NCBI RefSeq assembly: GCF_000430545.1
Contig: NZ_AUMF01000018.1
Location: forward strand, 1 to 64,000
Length of the DNA: 64,000 nt
DNA from: Tenacibaculum ovolyticum DSM 18103
Lineage (GTDB): Bacteria > Bacteroidota > Bacteroidia > Flavobacteriales > Flavobacteriaceae
Reading direction: 5' to 3'
The position numbers and the translations under genes are program-made. Of this stretch, positions 16,842 to 25,419 are shown in pieces (position 1 is the stretch's first letter; every line of letters starts with the position of its first letter). Below the pieces are notes generated by a model. The model had not been told where the DNA came from and ran no database searches. It saw only the letters and a program-made list of their open reading frames with translations.

Positions 16842-17642
16842 ATGATGTTAAAAAAATATACAGAAATACATTGGGGTAAAACATTACTAATGTTAATGCC
16901 ACCTTTATTACGTAAACAAAAACAAGCTATTTGGTTGCAGGTTTTATCAACTCCATTGCAAAATTTATATAGAGATACATTATATAAAATGCAACATAAT
17001 GGGCAAGTAATGTACTTAGAAAAAGTACTCAATGACTTATTTAACCCTGGGGTAAAATATGTTTATAGCTCATCAATTGATGATAAAATTAACAAAGGCT
17101 ATATTTTTATAGAAGACGCTTTTAGGCCAAGTGCACAATATTTATATACACATACTGAAATAGTAAATAATGGTGATGAGCCTATTATAGTAGCAAATAA
17201 TGGAGAAATATTAAAAGATGAAACAAGGTATAAAAACTTTTTGTACCTGTCTGGAGCTTCAGATTTTGATAGTACAGAGTTTTTTAATTTTAGAATATAT
17301 ATACCAAGTAACCTAATTGTTTCTTATGAAAAATATAAACAAGTTCTCTTGTGTTTAAATAAAAAACTAAGTGACGAAGAAATTACAGTTAAAGAACAAT
17401 CAGAGCAAATGCAAGAATTAGCAGCAATGTTAATAGGTAAAAAAGATAGTTCATTTAGCAAGCACCCTGATGCTATTAAAATAACTAGCCCGAAGTTTCA
17501 TAAAGTAGTTAACTATTATAAGCTAGCAGGAAAAAGTTATGAAACACATACTTATAAACACTTTAAAACACAATCTTTAAATACAGTTCGAAAAGATAAA
17601 GAAGAAAAGCCGTTTTTAAAGAAGTACATGTACGTTAAATAA
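16842..17642 (+). CDS. Baseplate protein gpI-like with variable C-terminus
   Basis: In the 266-residue product, residues 30-60 (TPLQNLYRDTLYKMQHNGQV, then MYLEKVLNDLF) match the gpI-like helix that docks onto the J-like protein. The middle is strand-rich. Residues about 170-266 are Lys-rich and match nothing I know (KDSSFSKHPDAIKITSPKFH, YETHTYKHFKTQS). The start may also be Met 2. It lies 12 bases after the gp47-like gene and 38 before the fibre gene. Confidence 0.55.
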   Translation: MMLKKYTEIHWGKTLLMLMPPLLRKQKQAIWLQVLSTPLQNLYRDTLYKMQHNGQVMYLEKVLNDLFNPGVKYVYSSSIDDKINKGYIFIEDAFRPSAQYLYTHTEIVNNGDEPIIVANNGEILKDETRYKNFLYLSGASDFDSTEFFNFRIYIPSNLIVSYEKYKQVLLCLNKKLSDEEITVKEQSEQMQELAAMLIGKKDSSFSKHPDAIKITSPKFHKVVNYYKLAGKSYETHTYKHFKTQSLNTVRKDKEEKPFLKKYMYVK

Positions 17643-17680
17643 TAGTTAGGATTGATTTAAAATAATAAAAAAATAAAGAA

Positions 17681-20257
17681 ATGAAAAGAGTTGTATTTGG
17701 TTACGGAGGAGGATTTCCTTTAGAGCAAGAAACATTAATGCAGATACAAGAAGCATATTCAGAAGATATGTTAGAAGCATTATTTGCACTTTGGGGATTA
17801 GAAGCTGATAAAAAATATTTAATAAAAAGCGCTACTGAAAATGAAGAAGGTTGGCTTATAGTACCAGTTAAAATATTGGTTGAAGGAAATGAAGACAGTA
17901 GTATAGGTAAAGAAGCGATAAAACCTCAATTAGTAAGGTTATTGTATAATGCGGGTGGTACGAGAGTAAGTATTGAAGATGCTAAAGCAGGCGCAGTAGG
18001 TGAGTTGCAGTATGCAACTGGTGCTAAAAACAAAGTGTACGAAGAATTTGTAGGTAAGTTGGTGGTATCTGGGGGAGAGTATAACTTCTCTGATTTTATA
18101 CCGTTAAAAACAATTAAACAAATAACCAATGAGGTAGCTAGTAACGAAAGCCAAATAAATAACATTAAAGAAGATTATTTACCTCGTAATGGGGCTAAAC
18201 CAATGACTGGTGATTTACATCTTGGTGTAGACAAACCAACTTTAACTAATGGCGAAGATGGAACCAAATTGGTTTTTAAAGGTACTGCTAATAATACCGA
18301 CAATGTTTTTATAAATAAACATACCCCTAGTTCTGACACTACAGAGCTAAGAGTGAGTATCGGAGACAATGCAGACCAGGGAGGCAGAGATGCTTTTGTA
18401 ATTGGAGGAGCAGTAGCAGGTCAGGAAGCTTGGAGAGAAAAATTTAGGGTTCAAACCGATGGTAAAGTTGGTATTGGGGTTACTAATCCTAGTAAAAGTT
18501 TAGAAGTAGATGCTAAAGGAGAAAGTTTAAAATTTAAAAATTTAAAAACCCTGCCTAGTCAAACACCATTGGTTATTGATGAAGAGGGTAATGTAGGTAA
18601 AAACACTACTGGTATTACTAGTGCTAACTTTTCAACAGGTATGGTTATGATGTGGAGTGGTGATCCTACTACTGTACCAATCGGTTGGATACTTTGTGAT
18701 GGAAGAACAGGTATTAACGGGATTAGAATACCCGATTTAAGAGGTCGGTTTGTGTTAGGGTACGATTCAAGAGAAGTTGCTAGACCCATAGAAAATATCT
18801 TTACGGGGGATAATGATGTGCCTAAAGATGTAAAAAATTATGGTGCAATACATAATACTGGAGGTTTAGGTAATGTTACATTGATTGTAGATGAAATGCC
18901 TTCTCATAATCATGATTTAACCATAGGGGTACATGCTAGGTCTTTTGACGGGGCAAGTGATATTGATCGACCATATAAAACGAATGCTGGTGAACATTTG
19001 ATATTAAAAAGTTCACCAACTGGTGGTGATAAGCCTCATGAAAACCGACCACCATATTACGTCTTGGCTTTTATTATCTATGTAGGAGATTATAATCTGG
19101 TACCAGTAGTAAGTGGAGGTAGTTCGCAAACAATTACGTTGCCTACAAATAGTGTAACACTTTCGGGTAGCGCAAGTGATCGTGATGGTACAATTTCTTC
19201 AATTAAATGGAGTAAGGTTAACGGTGGTGCTGCTGTTATTGTAAATAAAAACGCTTTAACAACTCAGGTTACAGGATTGGCTAAAGGGAATTATGCGTTT
19301 AGGCTTAAGGTTACAGATAATGAAGGCGCTGCGGTAAGTCATACAGTTGGTGTACTGGTGCGTGCAGCTGTGAAATTTAGTGTTTCGGGAGCTCTAAGGT
19401 TTAAGTTAAATGGTACACCTCAAAATGGCGTTCCAATTCATACTGATGGAGAAGTGAAAGCTTTTATTTCATCAGGCTATAATTGGCAATTGGAAAATAA
19501 ACCAGATTTTATAACAATTACTCCTAGTAGTGGAAGTGGAACAGAAGTACTTACTGTAACAATACAACCTAATAGTTTTAAACGGAGTGGAACTATATCT
19601 TTTTTAAATGAAAATAATGAACGAGCTTCTTTAGCTTGGAGTCAAGAGTCAACAGTTATCGGTCCAGGAGGCGGAGGCGGTGGCGGAGGTTGCTTCGACC
19701 TTGAGTCTGACGTTTTAATGGCTAATGGCAGAAGTAAAAAACTTAAAAATATTATAGTAGGTGATGAATTAAGAATATTTGATTTTGCTAAGAATTTACC
19801 TGCAGGAAATGAGGAGTTTGAGTTATTGAGTGAGTTAATGAAAGGTGCAACTAAAGAAGTAAGTAAAGTAGTAGATTTTGGTACTAAAAAAGTAAGTGAG
19901 TATCGAAAAATAACATTGTTAAATGGCGGAATATTACAGATTACTCCTTCGCACCCAATATTAGCAAGTAGAGATAAAGAAGAAGTAGCTTGGTTGTTAC
20001 CAGATGATTTAAGAGGTGGCTATTATATCGTTGATAAAGATGGTTCTCTAGTTGAAATTGAGTCGAAAAAAACGGTGAAAGAATCTTTAGAAATAGGAAT
20101 TCTACAATTAGAAAAAGGAGATAATTATTTTATAGAAGGTTGTATGGTACACAATGCACAAATTGTAAGAGCAGAAGCTAGAATTGCTGGAGATATTGCA
20201 GCAAGACCAATAGATGAATTTGTTGTTTTGGATAAAGAAGGACCAATTGAGCACTAG
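17681..20257 (+). CDS. Tail fibre: collar, PKD-like and BACON-like domains, Gly linker and C-terminal Hint domain
   Basis: The 858-residue product has a modular order. Residues 1-165 are an attachment part, 165-310 fibre segments (GAKPMTGDLHLG, KVGIGVTNPSKSLEVDAKGE), and 318-470 a phage tail-collar domain (VPIGWILCDGRTG, IPDLRGRFVLGYD, EMPSHNHDL, ENRPPYYVLAFIIYV). Residues 480-563 are a PKD/REJ-like beta domain (GSASDRDGTISSIKWSKVNG), and 573-655 a BACON-like domain. Eight Gly (663-670) lead into a Hint domain with C671, T755-x-x-H758 and H824-N825 at its end. A 33-residue tail follows (A826 on). C-terminal Hint domains self-cleave or splice in inteins, hedgehogs and bacterial intein-like proteins. 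The next-residue Ala makes normal splicing unlikely, so N- or C-cleavage or cross-linking is the likelier outcome. Confidence 0.8.
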   Translation: MKRVVFGYGGGFPLEQETLMQIQEAYSEDMLEALFALWGLEADKKYLIKSATENEEGWLIVPVKILVEGNEDSSIGKEAIKPQLVRLLYNAGGTRVSIEDAKAGAVGELQYATGAKNKVYEEFVGKLVVSGGEYNFSDFIPLKTIKQITNEVASNESQINNIKEDYLPRNGAKPMTGDLHLGVDKPTLTNGEDGTKLVFKGTANNTDNVFINKHTPSSDTTELRVSIGDNADQGGRDAFVIGGAVAGQEAWREKFRVQTDGKVGIGVTNPSKSLEVDAKGESLKFKNLKTLPSQTPLVIDEEGNVGKNTTGITSANFSTGMVMMWSGDPTTVPIGWILCDGRTGINGIRIPDLRGRFVLGYDSREVARPIENIFTGDNDVPKDVKNYGAIHNTGGLGNVTLIVDEMPSHNHDLTIGVHARSFDGASDIDRPYKTNAGEHLILKSSPTGGDKPHENRPPYYVLAFIIYVGDYNLVPVVSGGSSQTITLPTNSVTLSGSASDRDGTISSIKWSKVNGGAAVIVNKNALTTQVTGLAKGNYAFRLKVTDNEGAAVSHTVGVLVRAAVKFSVSGALRFKLNGTPQNGVPIHTDGEVKAFISSGYNWQLENKPDFITITPSSGSGTEVLTVTIQPNSFKRSGTISFLNENNERASLAWSQESTVIGPGGGGGGGGCFDLESDVLMANGRSKKLKNIIVGDELRIFDFAKNLPAGNEEFELLSELMKGATKEVSKVVDFGTKKVSEYRKITLLNGGILQITPSHPILASRDKEEVAWLLPDDLRGGYYIVDKDGSLVEIESKKTVKESLEIGILQLEKGDNYFIEGCMVHNAQIVRAEARIAGDIAARPIDEFVVLDKEGPIEH

Positions 20258-20307
20258 GAATAATTTAATAATATCAAATTAAGTTAAGAATGCTGTACTA
20301 ATGAAAA

Positions 20308-20353
20308 TAACAAATGGAATAAGTAGTGTTTACTAGTTTTATTCCATTTGTTA
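20308..20353 (+). terminator. Long perfect hairpin after the fibre gene
   Basis: The 15-bp stem TAACAAATGGAATAA / TTATTCCATTTGTTA with a 16-base loop lies 51 bases after the fibre stop. A short T-rich stretch follows. It is a likely terminator or processing site within the tail operon. The rest of the 20258-20626 gap holds no gene. Confidence 0.6.
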
Positions 20354-20520
20354 CTTTTAAATATACAGAGGTTAATAGTTAAATCCCCGATCAAAAGATG
20401 CATTATTTTAAGAAGATTAATGTAATTTTTATTGTCTGTTTGAGCATTACTGAAATTAAATGAATATTTGATTGAAAGTTGCAAACGAAGTTTTAAGAAC
20501 TATTATTTTATTTAAGGTAA

Positions 20521-20545
20521 GTTTCGACTGCGCTCAACCAGACAT
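20521..20545. repeat. Short flavobacterial TTCGACTGCGCTCAA-type intergenic repeat
   Basis: GTTTCGACTGCGCTCAACCA is a form of the dispersed TTCGACTGCGCTCA motif common between genes in flavobacteria. It sits in the gap before the 20627 gene and does not fit any coding frame. Confidence 0.45.
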
Positions 20546-20626
20546 TTTTAAAGTATATAAAATATAAATAATTATCTACCTACCTCTATAAATAAAAAAA
20601 GAAATAAAAAGTTAATATAAAATGAT

Positions 20627-21079
20627 ATGAAGAAATCAAAAAAAGTACTTAAATCCTATTTTGAATCAGGAGATAAGCCAACACAAGTGCAATTTGAAGA
20701 TTTAATTGACAGTCTGGTACATCAAGACGATGAAACTAAAATATATATAACTAAAATAGAAACAAATGATGATGGAGATACCATTGTAGGGCTATCTAAT
20801 GGTCAAACTATTAAAGTTGAAAAACCAAAAATTTCTCAAGACAATAAAATACGGGTAGTAGATTTAGGAGATGTTCGAATTTTTGCTGGTCATTCAGAAA
20901 GTATACCTACTGAAGGTCGAGTTACTAGGTCAATTGAAGGTGAAATTCCTCTCCCTCCTCCACCAAGAGTTGAGCAATTATTGGTGAAAATTTTAAACCG
21001 ATCGACCCCCCCTATAACTATTTTAGAAGATGAAATAGTAGTTTTTGAATATAATTTAGTTGAATTTGGACCTAGTTAA
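20627..21079 (+). CDS. Tail-fibre accessory protein, short
   Basis: The 150-residue product begins with the motif KSYFESGDKPTQVQFEDLID, which recurs at the N-terminus of tail-fibre and tip proteins in Bacteroidota phages. A strand-rich middle follows, then a Pro-rich hinge (IPLPPPPRVEQ) and a short C-terminal strand region. It likely attaches a receptor-binding part to the tail. It starts 547 bases after the end of the fibre gene's Hint region and 11 bases before the next gene. Confidence 0.55.
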   Translation: MKKSKKVLKSYFESGDKPTQVQFEDLIDSLVHQDDETKIYITKIETNDDGDTIVGLSNGQTIKVEKPKISQDNKIRVVDLGDVRIFAGHSESIPTEGRVTRSIEGEIPLPPPPRVEQLLVKILNRSTPPITILEDEIVVFEYNLVEFGPS

Positions 21080-21090
21080 TAAAAAAAGAT

Positions 21091-22041
21091 ATGAGTAAAA
21101 GAAGATTTTTAATAAAAGGAGGAAAGGGAAAAATTGGCGTTGGTGAAAGACAAGTTCGGTTAGAAGAAATTATTCCTATTTATGAAGATAATTCATTGTT
21201 GTTTGCAGAAATGAATATCAGGTTGCGAGGTATGGAGTTTTTAGGAAGTAGTAATAGGAGTATTATTAATTATAATAACGTTCCTCTTATTCAAATGAAA
21301 AATGATGATTTCTCAAATTCAGTATTGTTTTTTAATCCAAACCCATACGCGATCGTTAAAAACACAAAAAATGAATTTTTCTTTGGAATAGATAAAAGCA
21401 AACCAAACACTCGATTTAACCCACAAGGTACAGTTATTAAGTTAGATGCAAACCTGTATGATAATCCATATAATCCAGTACCAGTTTCTTTTTATTGTTT
21501 GGCTAATGAAAAAATAACGTTTCAAGATAATAAGCGAATATTTTACAAACTCAACCCAAGTAGTACTGCTGTAGCATCATTTAATTTTAGAAACGGAAGT
21601 TTTTATGGTTTTTCTATTGTAAGAGAGGATATTAACTTAAAAGATGATACTGTTACAAGTGAATTTAAAACAGTAAAAGTGTCTTTAACTTCAGCTCAGT
21701 TAATAAAAGGAGAGGCAGTAAGTTTAATTCCTGCGCAAGGAAAAGATACTGTTATAGAGTTAGTTTCTACTGTATATAGGTTTAATATAGGTAGCTCGGT
21801 ATTTAATAACGAAGCAGGTTTAAAATTACAACTAGGAACAGAAGATATGTTTAGAGGTTCAGGAGTAGTTTACATTTCTAGCACTACAAGCTTTATAGAG
21901 AAGTTTATTTATCCAGGAAGTAAATTACAGCAGAAGCTATTGGAGAATGCTCCTTTAACAGTAGTACCATTTAGTACACCACCAACATCTGGTAATGGCT
22001 CAGTTGATTTTTATTTAACTTACAGGGTTATTAATTTATAA
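21091..22041 (+). CDS. Phage-like structural protein, likely receptor-binding tip
   Basis: The 316-residue product is strand-rich, with no signal peptide. The C-terminal half (AVSLIPAQGKDTVIELVSTV, then YRFNIGSSVFNN, and LENAPLTVVPF near the end) resembles a recurrent small phage structural protein in which a beta domain carries a sequence like IPA-x-GK-x-x-x-I-x-L-x-S. It is the last gene of the tail operon and most likely a fibre tip or decoration protein. Exact function unknown. Confidence 0.5.
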   Translation: MSKRRFLIKGGKGKIGVGERQVRLEEIIPIYEDNSLLFAEMNIRLRGMEFLGSSNRSIINYNNVPLIQMKNDDFSNSVLFFNPNPYAIVKNTKNEFFFGIDKSKPNTRFNPQGTVIKLDANLYDNPYNPVPVSFYCLANEKITFQDNKRIFYKLNPSSTAVASFNFRNGSFYGFSIVREDINLKDDTVTSEFKTVKVSLTSAQLIKGEAVSLIPAQGKDTVIELVSTVYRFNIGSSVFNNEAGLKLQLGTEDMFRGSGVVYISSTTSFIEKFIYPGSKLQQKLLENAPLTVVPFSTPPTSGNGSVDFYLTYRVINL

Positions 22042-22367
22042 GATAAGCACATTTAAAACACCTATTTTTAAGTAACTAGGAAAAGGTATTTATATAGATC
22101 TAAGTATTTTATGATAAAAAAATCACAAAACAGTAAAGTAATTCATCATTTGTTTTAAATGTAATCTTTTGTTGTTTTAAATATATCTGTTTATAATTTG
22201 ATATTTTGCCTGTTCTTGTAAATATTACTAAACAAGGAGTATCTAAAAAGTACCAAGGTATTTTATATTAATACAGGTTTACTGTCATTGATTTTACCTT
22301 AAGTATTAGTTGACTGTTTTTAGTTACTAAGTAATAAAAAAGAAAGAGAAGTTCTTTTTTATTAAAA

Positions 22368-22448
22368 AATTTTAAAGTAGGAAGTAGAATTAATCTTGAA
22401 TTTGATGTAATTGGTAAATATGTTGCGCGATTAACTCAGTTAAAATAA
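22368..22448 (+). pseudogene. 3' end fragment of a riboflavin synthase gene (ribE), probable attachment-site scar
   Basis: A 26-codon frame ends at TAA 22446-22448 and encodes NFKVGSRINLEFDVIGKYVA then RLTQLK. This matches the C-terminus of flavobacterial riboflavin synthase alpha chain (pattern FKVG-x-x-VNLEFDVIGKY). Upstream codons in frame (22338-22367) do not continue the family and a TAA lies at 22335-22337. A lone 3' gene end with its terminator next to an accessory island is typical of a duplicated target left by an integrating element. No integrase lies in the window. Confidence 0.65.
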
Positions 22449-22478
22449 ACAGATTATTTTAAATATTTGAATAAGAAG

Positions 22479-22504
22479 AAGCGCTAATTTTAGCGCTTTT
22501 TTTG
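22479..22504 (+). terminator. Terminator belonging to the ribE fragment
   Basis: The stem AAGCGCTA / TAGCGCTT with a 4-base loop is followed by seven or more T. It lies 31 bases after the stop of the ribE fragment. Confidence 0.85.
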
Positions 22505-22668
22505 TTTTATAGCTGCTCATTACTATTGTTGTTTTAATATAAAAATGTTTACTATTAATTGGTAATGATAAATGTCATAAAAATATACGAGGTATAATTA
22601 TACCTTTAAAGTGATAACTCTAAGAATAAGTTTTTAGAGGTGTAAGACTAATTTTTAAATATATTATT

Positions 22669-23313
22669 ATGAGCATGTTTATAAGATATATATTATTGCT
22701 AATTTCAGTAGTAATTTTTAATAACTGTACAACAACTCAGTTAGTTCAGCAATGGAAAAACCCTGAAATAGATACTTTAACAATATCAAAGGTATTAATT
22801 ATTGGAATGACTCCTAATATTGAAGTTAGAGATCAATTTGAAAAATTATTAAAAAAAGAATTTGAGTTACGAGGTGTTGATGCCGTAGTTAGTTTGGATA
22901 TTTTTGAGCCTGATTTTACAACAGAGAAAAAAACGAAGAAAGAATTAAAGGTGATAGAAAACATTCTTACAGCTAATTTTTTTGATGCTGTACTTTTCAC
23001 GAAAGTGGTAGGAATAGAGGATAAAGAAGTTTTTTTAGAGGAATATAAAGAGAAAAAATACTTAGATGTTAAATTTAAAGAGGATTATTATAACCATCAA
23101 GATATTTTAGAAGATTCAAGATATTATAAAAAATATAAAATTTATAATGCAGAGTCATCTTTGTATTGTATTTGCCCTACAAAAGATAGGGAGTTAATTT
23201 GGAAAGGATATATTGATGTTGTAAATCCTACTTCCTTGAAAGAAACAGTAAATGATTATGTTAGTTTATTAATATTAGTGTTAGAAAAACAAAACTTACT
23301 AAAAAAACAATAA
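22669..23313 (+). CDS. Lipoprotein of unknown function, DUF4136-like shape
   Basis: The 214-residue product begins with a lipoprotein signal (MFIRYILLLISVVIFNN followed by C20) and then TTTQLVQQWKNPEIDTLTIS. The pattern of Trp-Lys-x-Pro followed by a Gly-Met turn (VLIIGMTPN) is common in envelope lipoproteins that resolve as DUF4136-like. It is the first non-island gene on the right. Role unknown; likely anchored to the outer membrane. Confidence 0.6.
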   Translation: MSMFIRYILLLISVVIFNNCTTTQLVQQWKNPEIDTLTISKVLIIGMTPNIEVRDQFEKLLKKEFELRGVDAVVSLDIFEPDFTTEKKTKKELKVIENILTANFFDAVLFTKVVGIEDKEVFLEEYKEKKYLDVKFKEDYYNHQDILEDSRYYKKYKIYNAESSLYCICPTKDRELIWKGYIDVVNPTSLKETVNDYVSLLILVLEKQNLLKKQ

Positions 23314-23390
23314 TGCTTTTTGAATAAGATTGTATTTCGTGAAACTAGATACTTAAAAAGTGAATTTTATTTTGAGTATGTATAAAAACA

Positions 23391-23417
23391 GAAACAGCTG
23401 TAAGATACAGCTGTTTC
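23391..23417 (-). terminator. Hairpin terminator between convergent genes
   Basis: A perfect 12-bp stem GAAACAGCTGTA / TACAGCTGTTTC with a 3-base loop has a T tract in the minus reading. It ends the minus-strand lipoprotein gene and may also stop plus-strand transcription. Confidence 0.75.
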
Positions 23418-23440
23418 AAAAACTAAATTAAGGTTGGGGA

Positions 23441-24199
23441 TTAATCGTCTAATAAATCTAACGCAGTAGTAATTTTATTTTTAATGATATCAGCAAGAGC
23501 TTTGTTTCCGTCAATATCTTCGTGGTTTATTTCAATTACACCATCGTTGTTTCCGTCGATTGCCTGAGATAAATCTACTCCGTTTACGCTATTAAAAATT
23601 TGATTAAGGTCAAAGTCAATTACAATACCGTTATCAATTTCAGAAATAATAATGTCGAAAGTAGGATCTTCAAAATCAATTTCTATTTTTTCACTAAACT
23701 TGTTAGAATAAATAAAAGGAATGTTATCTATTGTTCCTTCAATTAAAATAGATTTACCAAATAATTCACTCTGTTCATCAGTACTTGGCCCGAATTTAAA
23801 TTCTAATTCTTCATATTTTCCAACAGGAATTGCTACATCTAAAAAAGAAATTTGACCAGATAGTAAATCAATTTCAAAAGGACCTTCTAGTTCAATTTCG
23901 TCTTCAAAATCTAATTTACCATCATCATCCCAGTTTTCATTGTTTTGTGATAAGTCTTCTGTTTGTTCTTCTACATCAAGTTCTAGTTCAAACTCTTTTA
24001 AATTTAAAAGTAATTTAGTTATTGCTAGATTAGGAGTGTTTGCTGTTTTTTTAGCTAAACCATTTGTTATTGTGCTTTTAGCACTTAATTTTAAATTTCC
24101 TTTTCCTGAAAGAGTGTCGTTGTTAGAACAGCTATAAGAAATGGCGGCGAAAGTTGTTAAAGCTAAAATTGTTTTTGAATTAAGCATTTTAAAAATCAT
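23441..24199 (-). CDS. Acidic exported protein, DUF4382-like
   Basis: The 252-residue product is very acidic, with a lipoprotein-like signal (LALTTFAAISYSC). The body includes NLAITKLLLNLKEFELELDV and FEIDLLSGQISFLDVAIPVG, which are patterns of DUF4382-type lipoproteins (a beta domain with strand-turn-strand). It lies 34 bases downstream of another lipoprotein gene in the same operon, divergent from the sigma factor gene. The role is unknown. It may belong to the same cell-envelope response. Confidence 0.55.
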   Translation of the reverse strand: MIFKMLNSKTILALTTFAAISYSCSNNDTLSGKGNLKLSAKSTITNGLAKKTANTPNLAITKLLLNLKEFELELDVEEQTEDLSQNNENWDDDGKLDFEDEIELEGPFEIDLLSGQISFLDVAIPVGKYEELEFKFGPSTDEQSELFGKSILIEGTIDNIPFIYSNKFSEKIEIDFEDPTFDIIISEIDNGIVIDFDLNQIFNSVNGVDLSQAIDGNNDGVIEINHEDIDGNKALADIIKNKITTALDLLDD

Positions 24200-24233
24200 A
24201 GTTTAAAAATTAAGGATTGTATATTTATTTTAA

Positions 24234-25301
24234 TTATAGTGTCTTAGTGAATTCTAATTCGTCTTCTCCTTTTGTGAATTCGATATTAACTTTTCCTGAA
24301 TTTGTTTTAGTTTCATGCAATGTCCAAGTGTCATTAAAATCTGTTAAATCAGGTATGTTAATTGTAAATGATATCTCGTTACCAGAACCAGAGGCTTCCC
24401 ATGTTCCTGATAGTGTAGTTCCTGATTTGTAAATTGTTATTGTCCCGTCTACTCCGAAAAGAAATAGATAATCTGTATATTGATTATCTAGATTTGTTCC
24501 ATTTCGTTCTAAATCATCAACATTGAATTTATTTTGACTGTCAAATAAGATTTTTAACTTATCAATAGAGCACTCATTGCAATCGTCATCGTTATAATCG
24601 TTGTCATCATCTTCATCACATGAGTTTTCTGCATCTTCTATAGTATCTTCTAAAGCATCTATGTTTTCTATTTCAGTAAAAGTGCCATTAGTCTGAATAA
24701 GTTTTACTGGGAAATTTATGGTAACAATACTTGAGTTATCGATGTTATTAATGAAATTATATAGTTGATTATCATTTTCAATTTTAATAATAGTTACTAG
24801 TTCGCTATTTGTATTGAAGGATGATATTTCTATTGGAAATTGAAAATCGATACATTCAATATCATCATCCTCCTCGTTTTCATCTTTACATTCTTTAGAA
24901 AATTCAATTAATTCAGCGTTTGAGTTTACTGTTTTTACAGTGTAATCGCTAAAAATTACTTCAATAGGATATTTAATAAGGATTGAATCTGTGTCCGTTT
25001 TAAATTCATCAAAAATTTCCTCAATTTTATCGTAGTCACTTTCTCCGTTAATTACGAGATCTTCTCCGTTAACGGTTATGTTTACAGGAAGTTTTACCGT
25101 TAGGCAGCTTGCTTTATCTATAATGTTATCTATTGACCCGTCTTTTAAAGCAGTTCTACTCATTAAATTAGCAGCTCTAGAGTTTGCTTTAATTGCATTT
25201 TTTGTAGGAGGGTCGATAACTATCGTTTCTTCAGATCTGCAAGAACTCAAAAGAATAATACTGCTTAAAAATAGCCATGAAAAATATTTTAATGTTTTCA
25301 T
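24234..25301 (-). CDS. Acidic lipoprotein with a lipocalin-like C-terminus, unknown
   Basis: The 355-residue product has a lipoprotein signal (LFLSSIILLSSC at 10-21), two related acidic segments (TVNGEDLVINGESDYDKIEE and IKIENDNQLYNFINNID) and an Asp-rich run at about 235-255. The last 90 residues (FLFGVDGTITIYKSGTTLSG then TWEASGSGNEISFTINIPD) look like a small beta-barrel or lipocalin-like domain. It is the first gene of the minus-strand pair, divergent to the sigma factor gene with only 115 bases between. Divergent placement suggests a target of that sigma system. Confidence 0.55.
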   Translation of the reverse strand: MKTLKYFSWLFLSSIILLSSCRSEETIVIDPPTKNAIKANSRAANLMSRTALKDGSIDNIIDKASCLTVKLPVNITVNGEDLVINGESDYDKIEEIFDEFKTDTDSILIKYPIEVIFSDYTVKTVNSNAELIEFSKECKDENEEDDDIECIDFQFPIEISSFNTNSELVTIIKIENDNQLYNFINNIDNSSIVTINFPVKLIQTNGTFTEIENIDALEDTIEDAENSCDEDDDNDYNDDDCNECSIDKLKILFDSQNKFNVDDLERNGTNLDNQYTDYLFLFGVDGTITIYKSGTTLSGTWEASGSGNEISFTINIPDLTDFNDTWTLHETKTNSGKVNIEFTKGEDELEFTKTL

Positions 25302-25411
25302 TAATCTTTAGTTTTAATAATTAATTTTTAAGCCGTGTTTTTAAATAATATTAATGGCTTTATTATAAAACAACCTCGATTTAAAATATCCCGTTTTTAT
25401 TTTTTTATTTA

Positions 25412-25419
25412 TACATTTG
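25412..25419 (+). promoter_or_regulatory. Bacteroidota -7 promoter box of the sigma-factor gene
   Basis: TACATTTG matches the -7 consensus TAnnTTTG exactly. It overlaps the upstream-most TTG start at 25417, so the real start of the sigma gene is probably at TTG 25441 or TTG 25453. I see no clear -33 TTTG. Confidence 0.55.

Larger units (their letters stand above)
22042..22668 (+). other. Gap at the right end of the island
   Basis: This 627-base AT-rich gap has no complete gene. Nothing coding is visible in 22042-22365. Then follow a riboflavin synthase 3' fragment (22368-22448) and its terminator (22479-22504). The last 160 bases should hold the promoter of the 22669 gene. Confidence 0.5.

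Noticed and set aside
11324..22041. Complete extracellular contractile injection system (eCIS)
   Set aside because: No sheath, tube, or eCIS ATPase gene seen, so only a tail/baseplate module is claimed.
23830..24137. Plus-strand open frames opposite the DUF4382-like gene
   Set aside because: Shadows of the minus-strand coding sequence.
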